This document shows, piece after piece, positions 31,598 to 40,247 of a DNA stretch of 64,000 nucleotides. How positions within the stretch are numbered: the stretch's first letter is position 1; the number at the start of each line of letters is the position of its first letter. This DNA is from Ralstonia sp. SET104. GTDB taxonomy: Bacteria; Pseudomonadota; Gammaproteobacteria; Burkholderiales; Burkholderiaceae. The notes under the pieces are model-generated. The model made no database searches. It saw only the letters and a program-made list of their open reading frames with translations, and was not told the DNA's origin. The DNA is taken from assembly GCF_003851545.1 (NCBI RefSeq), contig NZ_BHVX01000003.1, positions 186,001 to 250,000 of the forward strand, in the 5' to 3' direction. The position numbers and the translations under genes are program-made.

Positions 31598-32299
31598 TTA
31601 TGCAACGGCAACGAGCCGTTGCAGCAACGGCGCATCGGCCAGCAGATCTGCACTGGCCGATGCATGCACGATACGCCCGCGATCCAGCACCAGTGCGCGC
31701 TGCGTCAGTTGCAGTGCCAGACGCGCATGCTGCTCCACCACGATCACCGCCATGCCGCCTTCATCGACGAGCGCGCGGATGGCGCGGCCCAGTTCCTGCA
31801 CGATGATCGGCGCAAGGCCTTCCATCGGCTCATCCAGTAACAGCAACGCGGGATTTGTCACAAGCGCACGCGCGATGGCGACCATCTGCTGCTCGCCGCC
31901 CGATAGCTGGTTGCCGAGATTGCGCCGCCGCTCTTGAAGACGCGGAAATGTCTTGTAGACACGCGCCACATCCCATGCGCCGGGCCGTGCCACGGCGCTC
32001 AGATGCTCTTCTACCGTGAGCGACGGAAACATCCACCGCTCCTGCGGCACCCAGCCGAGCCCTGCCCGCGCACGGCGATGCGGCGACACCTTCGCGATGT
32101 CCGCGCCCTGCCAGCGGATACGTCCGCCATGCAGGCGCGTGAAGCCCATCAGCGTACTTAGCAGCGTGGTCTTGCCGACGCCGTTGCGGCCCAGCAGTGC
32201 CAGGCTGCCGCCCGCTTCCAACGCGAACGACACATCGTCGAGCACGACGGCATTGCCATAGCCCGCGGTCACGCGCTCGAACGAAAGCAACTCAGACAT
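31598..32299 (-). CDS. LivF-like ABC transporter ATP-binding protein
   Basis: A 233-residue ATPase with Walker A LLGRNGVGKTTLL near 35, signature NQLSGGEQQMVAIARAL near 135 and Walker B ALLLLDEPMEGLAP near 155. It is the last gene of the minus-strand operon and overlaps the LivG-like gene by 8 bases. It powers the adjacent permease pair. Confidence 0.93.
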   Translation of the reverse strand: MSELLSFERVTAGYGNAVVLDDVSFALEAGGSLALLGRNGVGKTTLLSTLMGFTRLHGGRIRWQGADIAKVSPHRRARAGLGWVPQERWMFPSLTVEEHLSAVARPGAWDVARVYKTFPRLQERRRNLGNQLSGGEQQMVAIARALVTNPALLLLDEPMEGLAPIIVQELGRAIRALVDEGGMAVIVVEQHARLALQLTQRALVLDRGRIVHASASADLLADAPLLQRLVAVA

Positions 32300-33065
32300 G
32301 CTCGGCCTCCCCGAGGTAAACCTCGCGCACGCGTGGGTCTGCGGCGATCTCTTGCGGCGTGCCTTCCGTCAACACGCGGCCGGCCACCAGCACGCTGATC
32401 CGTTCGGCAAAGCGGAAGACGAGGTTCATGTCGTGCTCGATGAAGAGGATGGTGATGTCGCGCGGCAGGCTGGCGATCACCTCGAACAGCTGGCGGCTCT
32501 CGCCGCTGGGAATGCCTGCAGCGGGCTCGTCGAGCAGCAGGATGCGCGGGTGCGTTGCCAACGCCAGCGCAATCTCCACCAACCGCTGCTTGCCGTACGG
32601 CAACGCGTGCGTGGGCGACAGTGCATCGGCGCCGAGCTGCAGGCGGCCGAGCAACGCCATGGCCTCGTCACGCGCGTCTTTGTGCGATGCAACGGTGCGA
32701 TGCCAGTGCCATGACGCGCCTGAGCGCTCGAAGATGGCGAGCATCACTGACTCCAACACCGTCAGCCCCGGAAACAGCGTGTTGATCTGAAACGTGCGCG
32801 TGATGCCGCGCTTGACGCGCTGGTGTGCCGGCAGGCGCGTGATGTCTTCCTGATCCAGCAGTACCTGGCCCGCAGTGGGCGCGAGCGTGCCGGTCAGCAG
32901 ATTAATGAAGGTGGTCTTGCCCGCGCCATTTGGACCGATCAGCGCATGACGTGCGCCGGGCGTAAAAGACAGCGAGATATCGGAATTGGCGTGAAAGCCG
33001 CCCCAGCGTTTGGACAGACCACGCGTGCTCAATGTGGGCGCGGGATGCATCGTCGGCGCGCTCAT
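32292..33065 (-). CDS. LivG-like ABC transporter ATP-binding protein
   Basis: A 257-residue ATPase with Walker A LIGPNGAGKTTFINLLTG near 40 and Walker B RILLLDEPAAGIPSGE near 170. The signature loop reads LPYGKQRLVEIALAL instead of LSGGQ, as is normal in LivG-type subunits. It overlaps the permease gene upstream by four bases and the LivF-like gene downstream by eight. Confidence 0.93.
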   Translation of the reverse strand: MSAPTMHPAPTLSTRGLSKRWGGFHANSDISLSFTPGARHALIGPNGAGKTTFINLLTGTLAPTAGQVLLDQEDITRLPAHQRVKRGITRTFQINTLFPGLTVLESVMLAIFERSGASWHWHRTVASHKDARDEAMALLGRLQLGADALSPTHALPYGKQRLVEIALALATHPRILLLDEPAAGIPSGESRQLFEVIASLPRDITILFIEHDMNLVFRFAERISVLVAGRVLTEGTPQEIAADPRVREVYLGEAEHV

Positions 33066-34096
33066 GCGGCACCTCCCTTGCGAGCGCGCCAGCCTCGCAC
33101 TACGGATCGGAGTGCTTCCAGCCCACCAAGAATGCCACCACGCGCAAACAGCACGATCACCATCAGCAGCAGGCCGATCCAGAACTGCCAGTAGACCGGA
33201 TTGATTCCGGCCAACACATCCTGCGCCACCATGAACACTGCCGCGCCGATCAGCGCGCCGTATAACCGGCCAGCACCGCCCAGCACCAGCATGATCAGCA
33301 ACTCAGCGGAGCGCGAGAAACCGAGCGAATCGAGCCCAACAAACTGCGTGGTCTGCGCGAGTAACCCGCCTGCCACACCTGCAACCGCTGCGCTCACGGT
33401 AAATGCCGCCACCAGCCGCATACGCACATCGGCGCCGATGGCGGGCATACGTTTTGGGCCTTGCTGAATGCCGCGCAGCGACAATCCAAACGGCGAACGT
33501 ACCAGGCGACGCAGCACCAAGAACATCAGGAACAGCACGACAAGGGTATAGACGTACGCCGTGCGCCCCTCCAGATCGAACGCAAAGGTGCCGAGCAGGT
33601 TGCTCATCATCACACCCGACAGACCGTCAACGCCGCCCGTGAGAAACGCCATCTTATTGGCCGCCTCATACAGCATCAGGCCGATGCCAAGCGTGACCAT
33701 CAACCGCGTCAGATCCTGCCCGCGTACGACGAGAAAGCTCACGCAGAACCCGCCGAGCGCAGCAACGATGGCGCCGGCCGCCAGCCCCGTGAGCGGCTCC
33801 CCCCAACCATGCGCCGCGAGCAACCCTGCCGTGTAGGCACCGAGCCCGAAGAAGCCCGCGTGCCCGAGCGAAACGATGCCCGCATAGCCCAGCACCAGGT
33901 CGAGCGACAACGCAAACAGCCCAACGATCAGCACCTGGCTGCCGAAGACGAGGTAATCGGGAAAAAGGAAGAAAACCGCAATCGGCAAGCACCAGAACGC
34001 GATCTCGAACGGTGACCAGCGCCCTCCGGGCAAGCCATGCGCCTCCATGGGTTCTGAAGGCTGCCCAGACCGCCTCAGTTGCTGCAGCACCGTCAT
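33062..34096 (-). CDS. LivM-like branched-chain-type ABC permease
   Basis: A 344-residue membrane protein with about nine to ten hydrophobic helices. It contains the LivM-type block GYAGIVSLGHAGFFGLGAYTAG near 70-90 and the cytoplasmic coupling segment SPFGLSLRGIQQGPKRMPAIG near 205. The N-terminal 25 residues are hydrophilic. It overlaps its neighbours on both sides by four bases, showing tight coupling with the LivH-like and LivG-like genes. Confidence 0.92.
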   Translation of the reverse strand: MTVLQQLRRSGQPSEPMEAHGLPGGRWSPFEIAFWCLPIAVFFLFPDYLVFGSQVLIVGLFALSLDLVLGYAGIVSLGHAGFFGLGAYTAGLLAAHGWGEPLTGLAAGAIVAALGGFCVSFLVVRGQDLTRLMVTLGIGLMLYEAANKMAFLTGGVDGLSGVMMSNLLGTFAFDLEGRTAYVYTLVVLFLMFLVLRRLVRSPFGLSLRGIQQGPKRMPAIGADVRMRLVAAFTVSAAVAGVAGGLLAQTTQFVGLDSLGFSRSAELLIMLVLGGAGRLYGALIGAAVFMVAQDVLAGINPVYWQFWIGLLLMVIVLFARGGILGGLEALRSVVRGWRARKGGAA

Positions 34097-34959
34097 GCAC
34101 GCCTCCCCAGCAGTCCACCCGGGAAGAGCACGAGCAGCACCACCATCAACCCGTAGATGACAAACGCACCCACGCCGGGCACGTAGTACTTGCCCGCCAC
34201 GTCAAACACGCCCAGCACGAGCGCGGCCAGCAATGTGCCTTTGATGGAGCCCGCACCGCCGACCGCCACCACGAGCAGGAAGTACACCATGTACTTGATC
34301 GGGAACGCCGGATCGAGGCCGAGCACATCAAGGCCCAGGCCGCCGCCCAATCCGGCCAACCCGGAGCCCAGCGCAAACGTGACGGAGAACACCAAACTCA
34401 CGTTGATGCCCAGCCCAGCCGACGCCTGCTGGTTGTCCACCGACGCGCGCACCTGCGCACCAAAGCGCGTGCGCTCGATCAGCCACGCCAACAGCGCCGT
34501 CAGCACAACCACCACACCGATCAGGAACAGCCGATAGCGCCCGATTTCCAGTCCGTCCAATACCCGCAATTGCCCGCGCAGCATCTCCGGCAACTCAACC
34601 GGTTGCTGCGACGGCCCCCAAACGTACGTCGCACCCGCCATCGCCATGAAAACGAGTGCGATGGAAAACAGCACCTGATCCAGCGGGCTCGCGCGATAAA
34701 GCCGTCGGTACAGCGTGCGCTCGAGCACAAACCCGAGGGCTGCGGTAATAAGGAAGGCAATGGGCAGCGTTGCCAGAAATGGCACGCCGAGGCGGTTCAT
34801 CAGCACCACACACACGTAGCCGCCTGCCATGGCGAACGCCCCGTGCGCGAGGTTGATGAAATTCATCAGACCCATCGTGACCGACAGGCCGATGCTGATC
34901 AGGAACAGCAGGCTGCCGTAGGCCAGCCCGTCGAACAACACACCCAATGCGCTGAGCAT
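34093..34959 (-). CDS. LivH-like branched-chain-type ABC permease
   Basis: A 288-residue membrane protein with about eight hydrophobic helices. GLMNFINLAHGAFAMAGGYV near 30-50 is the LivH hallmark, and the coupling loop ERTRFGAQVRASVDNQQASA is near 165. GGAGGAGACCC precedes the ATG. The gap to pcaC upstream is 92 bases without a convincing terminator; a 6-bp stem near 35016-35031 lacks a U-tract. The transporter genes are therefore probably read from the pca promoter. Confidence 0.92.
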   Translation of the reverse strand: MLSALGVLFDGLAYGSLLFLISIGLSVTMGLMNFINLAHGAFAMAGGYVCVVLMNRLGVPFLATLPIAFLITAALGFVLERTLYRRLYRASPLDQVLFSIALVFMAMAGATYVWGPSQQPVELPEMLRGQLRVLDGLEIGRYRLFLIGVVVVLTALLAWLIERTRFGAQVRASVDNQQASAGLGINVSLVFSVTFALGSGLAGLGGGLGLDVLGLDPAFPIKYMVYFLLVVAVGGAGSIKGTLLAALVLGVFDVAGKYYVPGVGAFVIYGLMVVLLVLFPGGLLGRRA

Positions 34960-35051
34960 GGGTCTCCTCCTTGGGCCGCTAACTCGTCGGTCAGTTTGCC
35001 CGGTGTGTTGCGTGGCGTCTCCCCAGAGACGATGGGTGCGACTGATCGGTG

Positions 35052-35450
35052 CTACTTCTTGGAAGCCGCCTCCGCATCTATCTCGGCAAACACGGTCTGC
35101 GCGAGGTGGAAGGCATGGTTGGCTGCCGGCACACCGCAGTAGATGGCGGTCTGCAGCAACGTCTCCTGAATTTCGTCGCGTGTGACGCCATTGTTGGCGG
35201 CGGCGCGCAAGTGCAGGCGCAGTTCGCCATCGCGGCCGAGGGCAACCATCATGGCGATCGTCAGCAGGCTGCGCGTGTGGCGCGGCAAGCCAGGGCGCGT
35301 CCAGATTTCACCCCAGGCATAGCGGGTGATGAGGTCCTGGAACGGCGCGGTCAGTTCAGTCTGCGCAGCATTGGCACGGTCGACGTGGGCGTCGCCCAAC
35401 ACGGCACGGCGCACCTCCATGCCGGCGGCGTAGCGTTCGCGGTCATCCAT
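35052..35450 (-). CDS. pcaC: 4-carboxymuconolactone decarboxylase
   Basis: A 132-residue protein of the carboxymuconolactone decarboxylase/AhpD-like fold that converts 4-carboxymuconolactone to 3-oxoadipate enol-lactone. The family block is ITRYAWGEIWTRPGLPRHTR near 50, then LLTIAMMVALGRDGELRLHL and the GVTRDEIQETLLQTAIYCGVPAAN segment. ATG at 35450 (MDDRERYAAGMEVRR) overlaps the pcaD end by 8 bases and fits the family start. Confidence 0.94.
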   Translation of the reverse strand: MDDRERYAAGMEVRRAVLGDAHVDRANAAQTELTAPFQDLITRYAWGEIWTRPGLPRHTRSLLTIAMMVALGRDGELRLHLRAAANNGVTRDEIQETLLQTAIYCGVPAANHAFHLAQTVFAEIDAEAASKK

Positions 35451-36261
35451 GAGCAGCCTCGCGTGCGACACCCGCAACACCTGTCGTCAAGAAACTGACC
35501 AGCGCTTCGGTATAGCCGTCGCTGTCTTCCCAGTTGGCGAGATGGCCGGCCGGGAGTTCCACGTACTGCGCGCCCGGCACGTCATCGGCAATGCCCTTGG
35601 TCTGCGCGGCAGGCGTGGAGATATCGTGCGTGCCACCAATCACCAGCATCGGCACACGGATGTTTGGCAGTTGCGCGCGCAGGTCCGCATCGCGGATGGC
35701 GGCACAGCAGCCGTTGTAGCCAGCGGTGGGCGTGGCAAGAAACACCTCCATGAAGCGCTCGATCTGGGCCGGATTGGCCTCGGGATAGCGCGGCGAAAAC
35801 CAGCTCAGCAGCTTATCGGTGATGGCCGGCATGCCACCGCGCTCCACCAGCGCGATGCGGTCGTTCCAGCCCTGCTGTGTACCGATGAGCGGTGCGGTGT
35901 TTGTCACCACCATGCGCGGGAAGCGCTCGCCGTGATACGCCGCCAGCCACAGGCCCGTCAGGCCGCCCATCGACAGGCCACAGAACAGCGCAACCTCAAT
36001 GTTGTAGTGATCGAGCAGCGCGAGCACGTCGCCGCCGAGTTGTGCGATGCCAAACGGCGCATCGGGCACGCTAGACTGGCCGTGACCGCGCTGGTCATAG
36101 CGCAGCAGGCGAAAATGCTGGCGCAACGCTTCGAGCTGCGGCTGCCACATACCCAGGTTGGTGCCGAGCGAGTTCGAGAGCACCAGCACCGGCTTGCTCG
36201 AGGCAGGCCCGTCGTCGAGCTCGTGATACAGGCGGACGTTGTCGTGTTCGAGCCAAGGCAT
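35443..36261 (-). CDS. pcaD: 3-oxoadipate enol-lactonase
   Basis: A 272-residue alpha/beta hydrolase opening the enol-lactone to 3-oxoadipate. The oxyanion region is VLVLSNSLGTNLGMW, the nucleophile elbow is ALFCGLSMGGLTGLW (Ser near 104), and the His is in ELPAGHLANWEDSD near 250. GGAGACACC precedes the ATG. It lies between pcaB (23 bases) and pcaC (8-base overlap). In some bacteria pcaD and pcaC are fused as pcaL; here they are separate but coupled. Confidence 0.94.
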   Translation of the reverse strand: MPWLEHDNVRLYHELDDGPASSKPVLVLSNSLGTNLGMWQPQLEALRQHFRLLRYDQRGHGQSSVPDAPFGIAQLGGDVLALLDHYNIEVALFCGLSMGGLTGLWLAAYHGERFPRMVVTNTAPLIGTQQGWNDRIALVERGGMPAITDKLLSWFSPRYPEANPAQIERFMEVFLATPTAGYNGCCAAIRDADLRAQLPNIRVPMLVIGGTHDISTPAAQTKGIADDVPGAQYVELPAGHLANWEDSDGYTEALVSFLTTGVAGVAREAAHG

Positions 36262-36284
36262 GGTGTCTCCGTGGAATGGTGTGT

Positions 36285-37646
36285 TCAGGCGTGGCGGCGG
36301 GCGTGTTCCGCAAGCACGCGGTCGACAGCAGCGCCCGCATCGCCAAGGTAATGGGTGGGGTCGAGCAGTGCCGTCAACCGTTGCGGTGTGGCGCTGCCCC
36401 AGATGCGCAGGACGTCAGCATCCTGGGCCAGTACGTCATGCAGCGTTTTGTTTTCTTGTACGGCTTTGCGGCTGGCGGCTTCAACCACGTGGTGCGCCTG
36501 CAAGCGGCCAAGGTCTGCGCCCAGCGCCAGCATGACGGCCTCACCAAGGATCAGGCCGTGCGTAAGGCCAAGGTTGGCATGCATGCGGGCCGCATCCACG
36601 TGCAAGCCTTCAATGATTTCGCGCATGCGATCAAGCGCACCGGCTGCAAGGCAGGCCATCTCGCGCAGCGTCGCCCATTGCGCCTGCCAGCCACCGAGCG
36701 CACGTTCGTGCTCCTGCGGCAGCGCAGAGAGCAGCGTGCTCGCCAAACCCGGCATGCGCGTGGCCGCGGCCAGCACCGTCGCGCAGCCAACAGGATTGCG
36801 CTTGTGCGGCATGGTGGAAGAGCCGCCCTTGCCCGCACCCGAAGGCTCGGCAACTTCACCGATTTCGGTCTGCATCATCAACGAGAGATCGCGCGCGAAG
36901 CGGCCCAGCGTGCCAGTCAGCAGCGCGAGCGTAGCGCCGATATCGGCAACCCGATCCTGCTCGCCGTGCCAGGACAGCGTCGGCAACGGCAAATCAAGTT
37001 CGTGCGCCAGCGCCTGCGCAACCGCACGCGCATGTTCGCCCAGGCTGGCGAGCGTGCCAGCGGCACCACCAAACTGCAGTGCCGGCACATGCGCACGCAA
37101 CGCAGCCAAGCGATCCTGCGCACGATGCACCGCCTCCAGCCAGCCAGCAACTTTGCGTCCGAAAGTGGTCGGCAAGGCCTGCTGCAACCACGTTCGGGCC
37201 ACCATCGGCGTATTCCGATGACGTTGCGCAAGCGCGGCCAGCGCGTCAGCCAGCTTCTGCAAGTCGGCCTCCATCAACTCGGCCGATTGCCTCCACTGCA
37301 GCATCAAACCGGTGTCGATGATGTCCTGGCTGGTCGCGCCCCAATGCACGTAGCGCGCGGCATTTTCATCGTGCTGCGCGACAGCAGCAGTCAGTTGCTT
37401 GACCAGCGGAATCGCCAGATTGCCCGCGCTGGCAGCCGCGTTGCCGAGCGCGTCCAGGTCCAACGTCACCTTGGCGCAGACCGCACGAATCGGTGCAACG
37501 GCTTGCGCCGGAATCACGCCAACCGCGCCCTCGGCCTGCGCAAGTGCGGCCTCCACATCGAGCATCGCGCGCACGGTGGCCGCATCAGACCACACCGCCA
37601 GCATGGCTGGCGTGGAAAAGGCACGATCGAGCAGTCCGCTGGTCAT
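36285..37646 (-). CDS. pcaB: 3-carboxy-cis,cis-muconate cycloisomerase
   Basis: A 453-residue member of the fumarase/aspartase superfamily that lactonises 3-carboxy-cis,cis-muconate. The signature loop GKGGSSTMPHKRNPVGC near 270 carries the catalytic serine; VHWGATSQDIIDTGL is near 100 and ARTWLQQALPTTFG near 150. Length matches the PcaB family. It needs the ring-cleavage product of PcaHG, whose genes are not in this window. No strong ribosome-binding site is seen before 37646, and translation may depend on the upstream pcaF gene 19 bases away. Confidence 0.94.
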   Translation of the reverse strand: MTSGLLDRAFSTPAMLAVWSDAATVRAMLDVEAALAQAEGAVGVIPAQAVAPIRAVCAKVTLDLDALGNAAASAGNLAIPLVKQLTAAVAQHDENAARYVHWGATSQDIIDTGLMLQWRQSAELMEADLQKLADALAALAQRHRNTPMVARTWLQQALPTTFGRKVAGWLEAVHRAQDRLAALRAHVPALQFGGAAGTLASLGEHARAVAQALAHELDLPLPTLSWHGEQDRVADIGATLALLTGTLGRFARDLSLMMQTEIGEVAEPSGAGKGGSSTMPHKRNPVGCATVLAAATRMPGLASTLLSALPQEHERALGGWQAQWATLREMACLAAGALDRMREIIEGLHVDAARMHANLGLTHGLILGEAVMLALGADLGRLQAHHVVEAASRKAVQENKTLHDVLAQDADVLRIWGSATPQRLTALLDPTHYLGDAGAAVDRVLAEHARRHA

Positions 37647-37665
37647 GGCCGCGCTTATCGCAACA

Positions 37666-38868
37666 TCAAACGCGTTCGATCACCAGCGCAATGCCCTGGC
37701 CCACGCCGATGCACATCGTGCACAGCGCGTAGCGCCCGCCAGTACGTTGCAGTTGGTACATCGCCGTCGTCACCAGGCGCGCGCCGCTCATGCCGAGCGG
37801 GTGACCCAGTGCGATTGCACCGCCGTTCGGGTTGACGCGCGGGTCGTCGTCCCGCAGGCCCAACTGGCGCATGACGGCCAAACCTTGCGCGGCAAACGCT
37901 TCGTTCAGCTCGATCACGTCCATCTGATCAATCGTCAAACCGAGTTGCTTGAGCAGCTTTTGCGAGGCGGGTGCCGGGCCAATGCCCATCACGCGCGGCG
38001 GCACACCGGCGGTGGCCATGCCGACGATGCGCGCACGCGGCGTCAGGCCAAAGCGCTTGGCCGATTCCTCATTGGCGAGCAGCAGCGCGCAGGCGCCATC
38101 GTTCACGCCCGACGCATTGCCGGCGGTAACGGTGCCATCCGGACGCACCACGCCCTTGAGCTTGGCGAGCGTTTCCAGGGTGGTTGCGCGCGGATGCTCG
38201 TCGCGGCTCACGACGATGGCGTCGCCCTTCTTCTGCGGGATCGTCACCGGGGTGATTTCCTGCGCGAGCGTGCCGTCTTCCTGCGCACGGGCGGCGCTGG
38301 CCTGGCTGCGCAGCGCAAAGCGGTCCTGATCTTCGCGGTTGATCTTGTAGTCGGTGGCGACGTTCTCGGCGGTTTCGGGCATCGAGTCAACGCCATACTG
38401 GGCCTTCATCAGCGGGTTGACGAAGCGCCAGCCGATGGTGGTGTCGTAGATGGCGGCATCGCGCGAGAAGGCGCTCGCGGCCTTGCCCATCACGAACGGC
38501 GCACGGCTCATGCTCTCTACGCCGCCAGCGATCATCAGCGCGGTTTCACCCGAGCGGATGGCGCGCGCAGCGGTGCCGGTTGCGTCCATGCCGGAGCCGC
38601 ACAGGCGGTTGATGGTCGAGCCCGGCACGCTGTCAGGCAACCCCGCGAGCAGCGACGACATGCGCGCCACGTTGCGGTTGTCTTCACCGGCTTGGTTGGC
38701 GCAGCCAAAGATCACGTCGTCGATAGCCGACCAGTCGACCTGCGGGTTGCGCGCCATCAGCGCCTTGAGCGGCACGGCGCCCAGGTCATCCGCACGCACG
38801 GCAGACAGGCTGCCACCGTAGCGGCCGATGGGAGTGCGGATGGCGTCGCAGATAAAGGCTTCCGTCAT
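37666..38868 (-). CDS. pcaF: 3-oxoadipyl-CoA thiolase
   Basis: A 400-residue thiolase splitting 3-oxoadipyl-CoA into succinyl-CoA and acetyl-CoA. The acylated cysteine is in TINRLCGSGMDATG near 90, the base histidine in GHPLGMSGARL near 356 and the second cysteine in ALCTMCIGVGQG near 386. TEAFICDAIRTPIGRYGG at the N-terminus is characteristic of PcaF. ATG at 38868 follows GGAGACAGAA; the frame is open six codons further upstream. Confidence 0.94.
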   Translation of the reverse strand: MTEAFICDAIRTPIGRYGGSLSAVRADDLGAVPLKALMARNPQVDWSAIDDVIFGCANQAGEDNRNVARMSSLLAGLPDSVPGSTINRLCGSGMDATGTAARAIRSGETALMIAGGVESMSRAPFVMGKAASAFSRDAAIYDTTIGWRFVNPLMKAQYGVDSMPETAENVATDYKINREDQDRFALRSQASAARAQEDGTLAQEITPVTIPQKKGDAIVVSRDEHPRATTLETLAKLKGVVRPDGTVTAGNASGVNDGACALLLANEESAKRFGLTPRARIVGMATAGVPPRVMGIGPAPASQKLLKQLGLTIDQMDVIELNEAFAAQGLAVMRQLGLRDDDPRVNPNGGAIALGHPLGMSGARLVTTAMYQLQRTGGRYALCTMCIGVGQGIALVIERV

Positions 38869-38892
38869 GATGTGTTCTGTCTCCAATAGTCG

Positions 38893-39555
38893 TTATGTAC
38901 GACGCAGCGGCGCGGCCGTCAGCGTCTGCAGCGTATCGAAATCCAGGCCGTCGGCCATCTCGCGCACCACCAACCCCTCGGGCGTGATGTCGATCACGGC
39001 AAGGTCGGTGTAGATGGTATCGACGCAGCCGATGCCCGTCAGCGGATACGTGCACGACGGCACGATCTTGCTCGCGCCCTGCTTGGTCTGGTGCTCCATC
39101 ATGACAAAGACGCGTTTGGCGCCAATGGCCAGGTCCATCGCCCCGCCCACCGCGGGAATGGCGTCCGGCGCGCCGGTATGCCAGTTGGCGAGATCGCCCG
39201 TGGCCGACACCTGGAAGCCGCCGAGCACGCAATAGTCGAGATGGCCGCCCCGCATCATGGCAAACGAATCGGCGTGATGGAAGAACGACGCGCCGGGCTT
39301 GATGGTGACGGGCTGCTTGCCGGCGTTGATGAGGTCTTCGTCTTCTTGGCCGGGCGCAGGTGCGGGGCCCATGCCGAGCAGGCCGTTCTCGGTGTGCAGG
39401 ATGATTTCTCGATCCGCGGGCAACTGGTTGGCCACCAGTGTCGGCAGGCCAATACCCAGGTTGACGACCGAGCCATCAGGAATATCACGCGCCACACGCG
39501 TGGCAATCTGGTCGCGCGTCCAGCGGCGCACGGCAGTAGGATTGACGTCGCTCAT
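38893..39555 (-). CDS. pcaJ: 3-oxoadipate CoA-transferase subunit B
   Basis: A 220-residue beta subunit. The family segment VVNLGIGLPTLVANQLP is near 30, and the catalytic glutamate is in ILHTENGLLGMGPAP near 55. The pair PcaI/PcaJ transfers CoA from succinyl-CoA to 3-oxoadipate. ATG at 39555 overlaps the pcaI stop by four bases; the longer upstream frame is a shadow of pcaI. Confidence 0.94.
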   Translation of the reverse strand: MSDVNPTAVRRWTRDQIATRVARDIPDGSVVNLGIGLPTLVANQLPADREIILHTENGLLGMGPAPAPGQEDEDLINAGKQPVTIKPGASFFHHADSFAMMRGGHLDYCVLGGFQVSATGDLANWHTGAPDAIPAVGGAMDLAIGAKRVFVMMEHQTKQGASKIVPSCTYPLTGIGCVDTIYTDLAVIDITPEGLVVREMADGLDFDTLQTLTAAPLRRT

Positions 39556-40241
39556 GCGGCCTCCTTGGCTTGCGCAGCGTTGCCGAGCTGCACGACGCGC
39601 TTGACGAAGATCCCCGGCGTAACGATGTGCTCGGGGTCCAGCTCGCCCAACTCCACCGTCTCGCTGACTTGCGCGATGGTGCACTTGGCCGCCATCGCCA
39701 TCACCGGGCCGAAGTTGCGCGCCGTCTTGCGGTAGACCAGGTTGCCCCAGCGGTCTGCACGCAGGGCCTTGATGAGTGCGTAGTCGGCCGTCAGCGGCAG
39801 TTCAAACACGTACGGCTTGCCGTTGATGATGCGCGTTTCTTTTCCTTCAGCCAATTGCGTGCCGTATGCGGTGGGGCAAAAAAAGCCGCCAATGCCGGCA
39901 CCCGCTGCGCGGATACGCTCGGCCAGATTGCCTTGCGGCACGAGTTCCAGTTCAAGTTCGCCCGCGCGGTACAGCGCGTCAAACACGTAGGAATCGGCCT
40001 GACGCGGAAACGAGCAGATGATCTTGCGCACGCGGCGCGCCTTGAGCAGCGCGGCCAGGCCCGTCTCGCCGTTGCCGGCGTTGTTGTTGATGATGGTCAG
40101 CTCGCGCGCGCCGTGGGCGATGAGCCCGTCGATGAGCTCCGAGGGCATGCCGGCGGTACCGAACCCGCCGATCATGATGGTGGCACCGTCCGGGATATCG
40201 GCCAACGCGGCCTCGACGGACGGACAAAGCTTGTTGATCAC
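39552..40241 (-). CDS. pcaI: 3-oxoadipate CoA-transferase subunit A
   Basis: A 229-residue alpha subunit with the glycine-rich ATIMIGGFGTAGMPSELIDG block near 24, followed by TIINNNAGNGETGLAALL. It is the first gene of the ten-gene minus-strand pca-ABC operon. I place the start at GTG 40241 (MINKLCPS). GGAGA lies 7 bases before it, and MINK matches the start of other PcaI proteins. An ATG two codons earlier (40247) is only 1 to 2 bases from the GGAGA and so is poorly placed. Confidence 0.92.
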   Translation of the reverse strand: MINKLCPSVEAALADIPDGATIMIGGFGTAGMPSELIDGLIAHGARELTIINNNAGNGETGLAALLKARRVRKIICSFPRQADSYVFDALYRAGELELELVPQGNLAERIRAAGAGIGGFFCPTAYGTQLAEGKETRIINGKPYVFELPLTADYALIKALRADRWGNLVYRKTARNFGPVMAMAAKCTIAQVSETVELGELDPEHIVTPGIFVKRVVQLGNAAQAKEAA

Positions 40242-40247
40242 GTGCAT

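Noticed and set aside
34012-35142. 376-codon His/Gln-rich plus-strand frame over the LivM- and LivH-like genes
   Set aside because: Its composition is that of a shadow, and the minus-strand permease genes have clear membrane segments and motifs.
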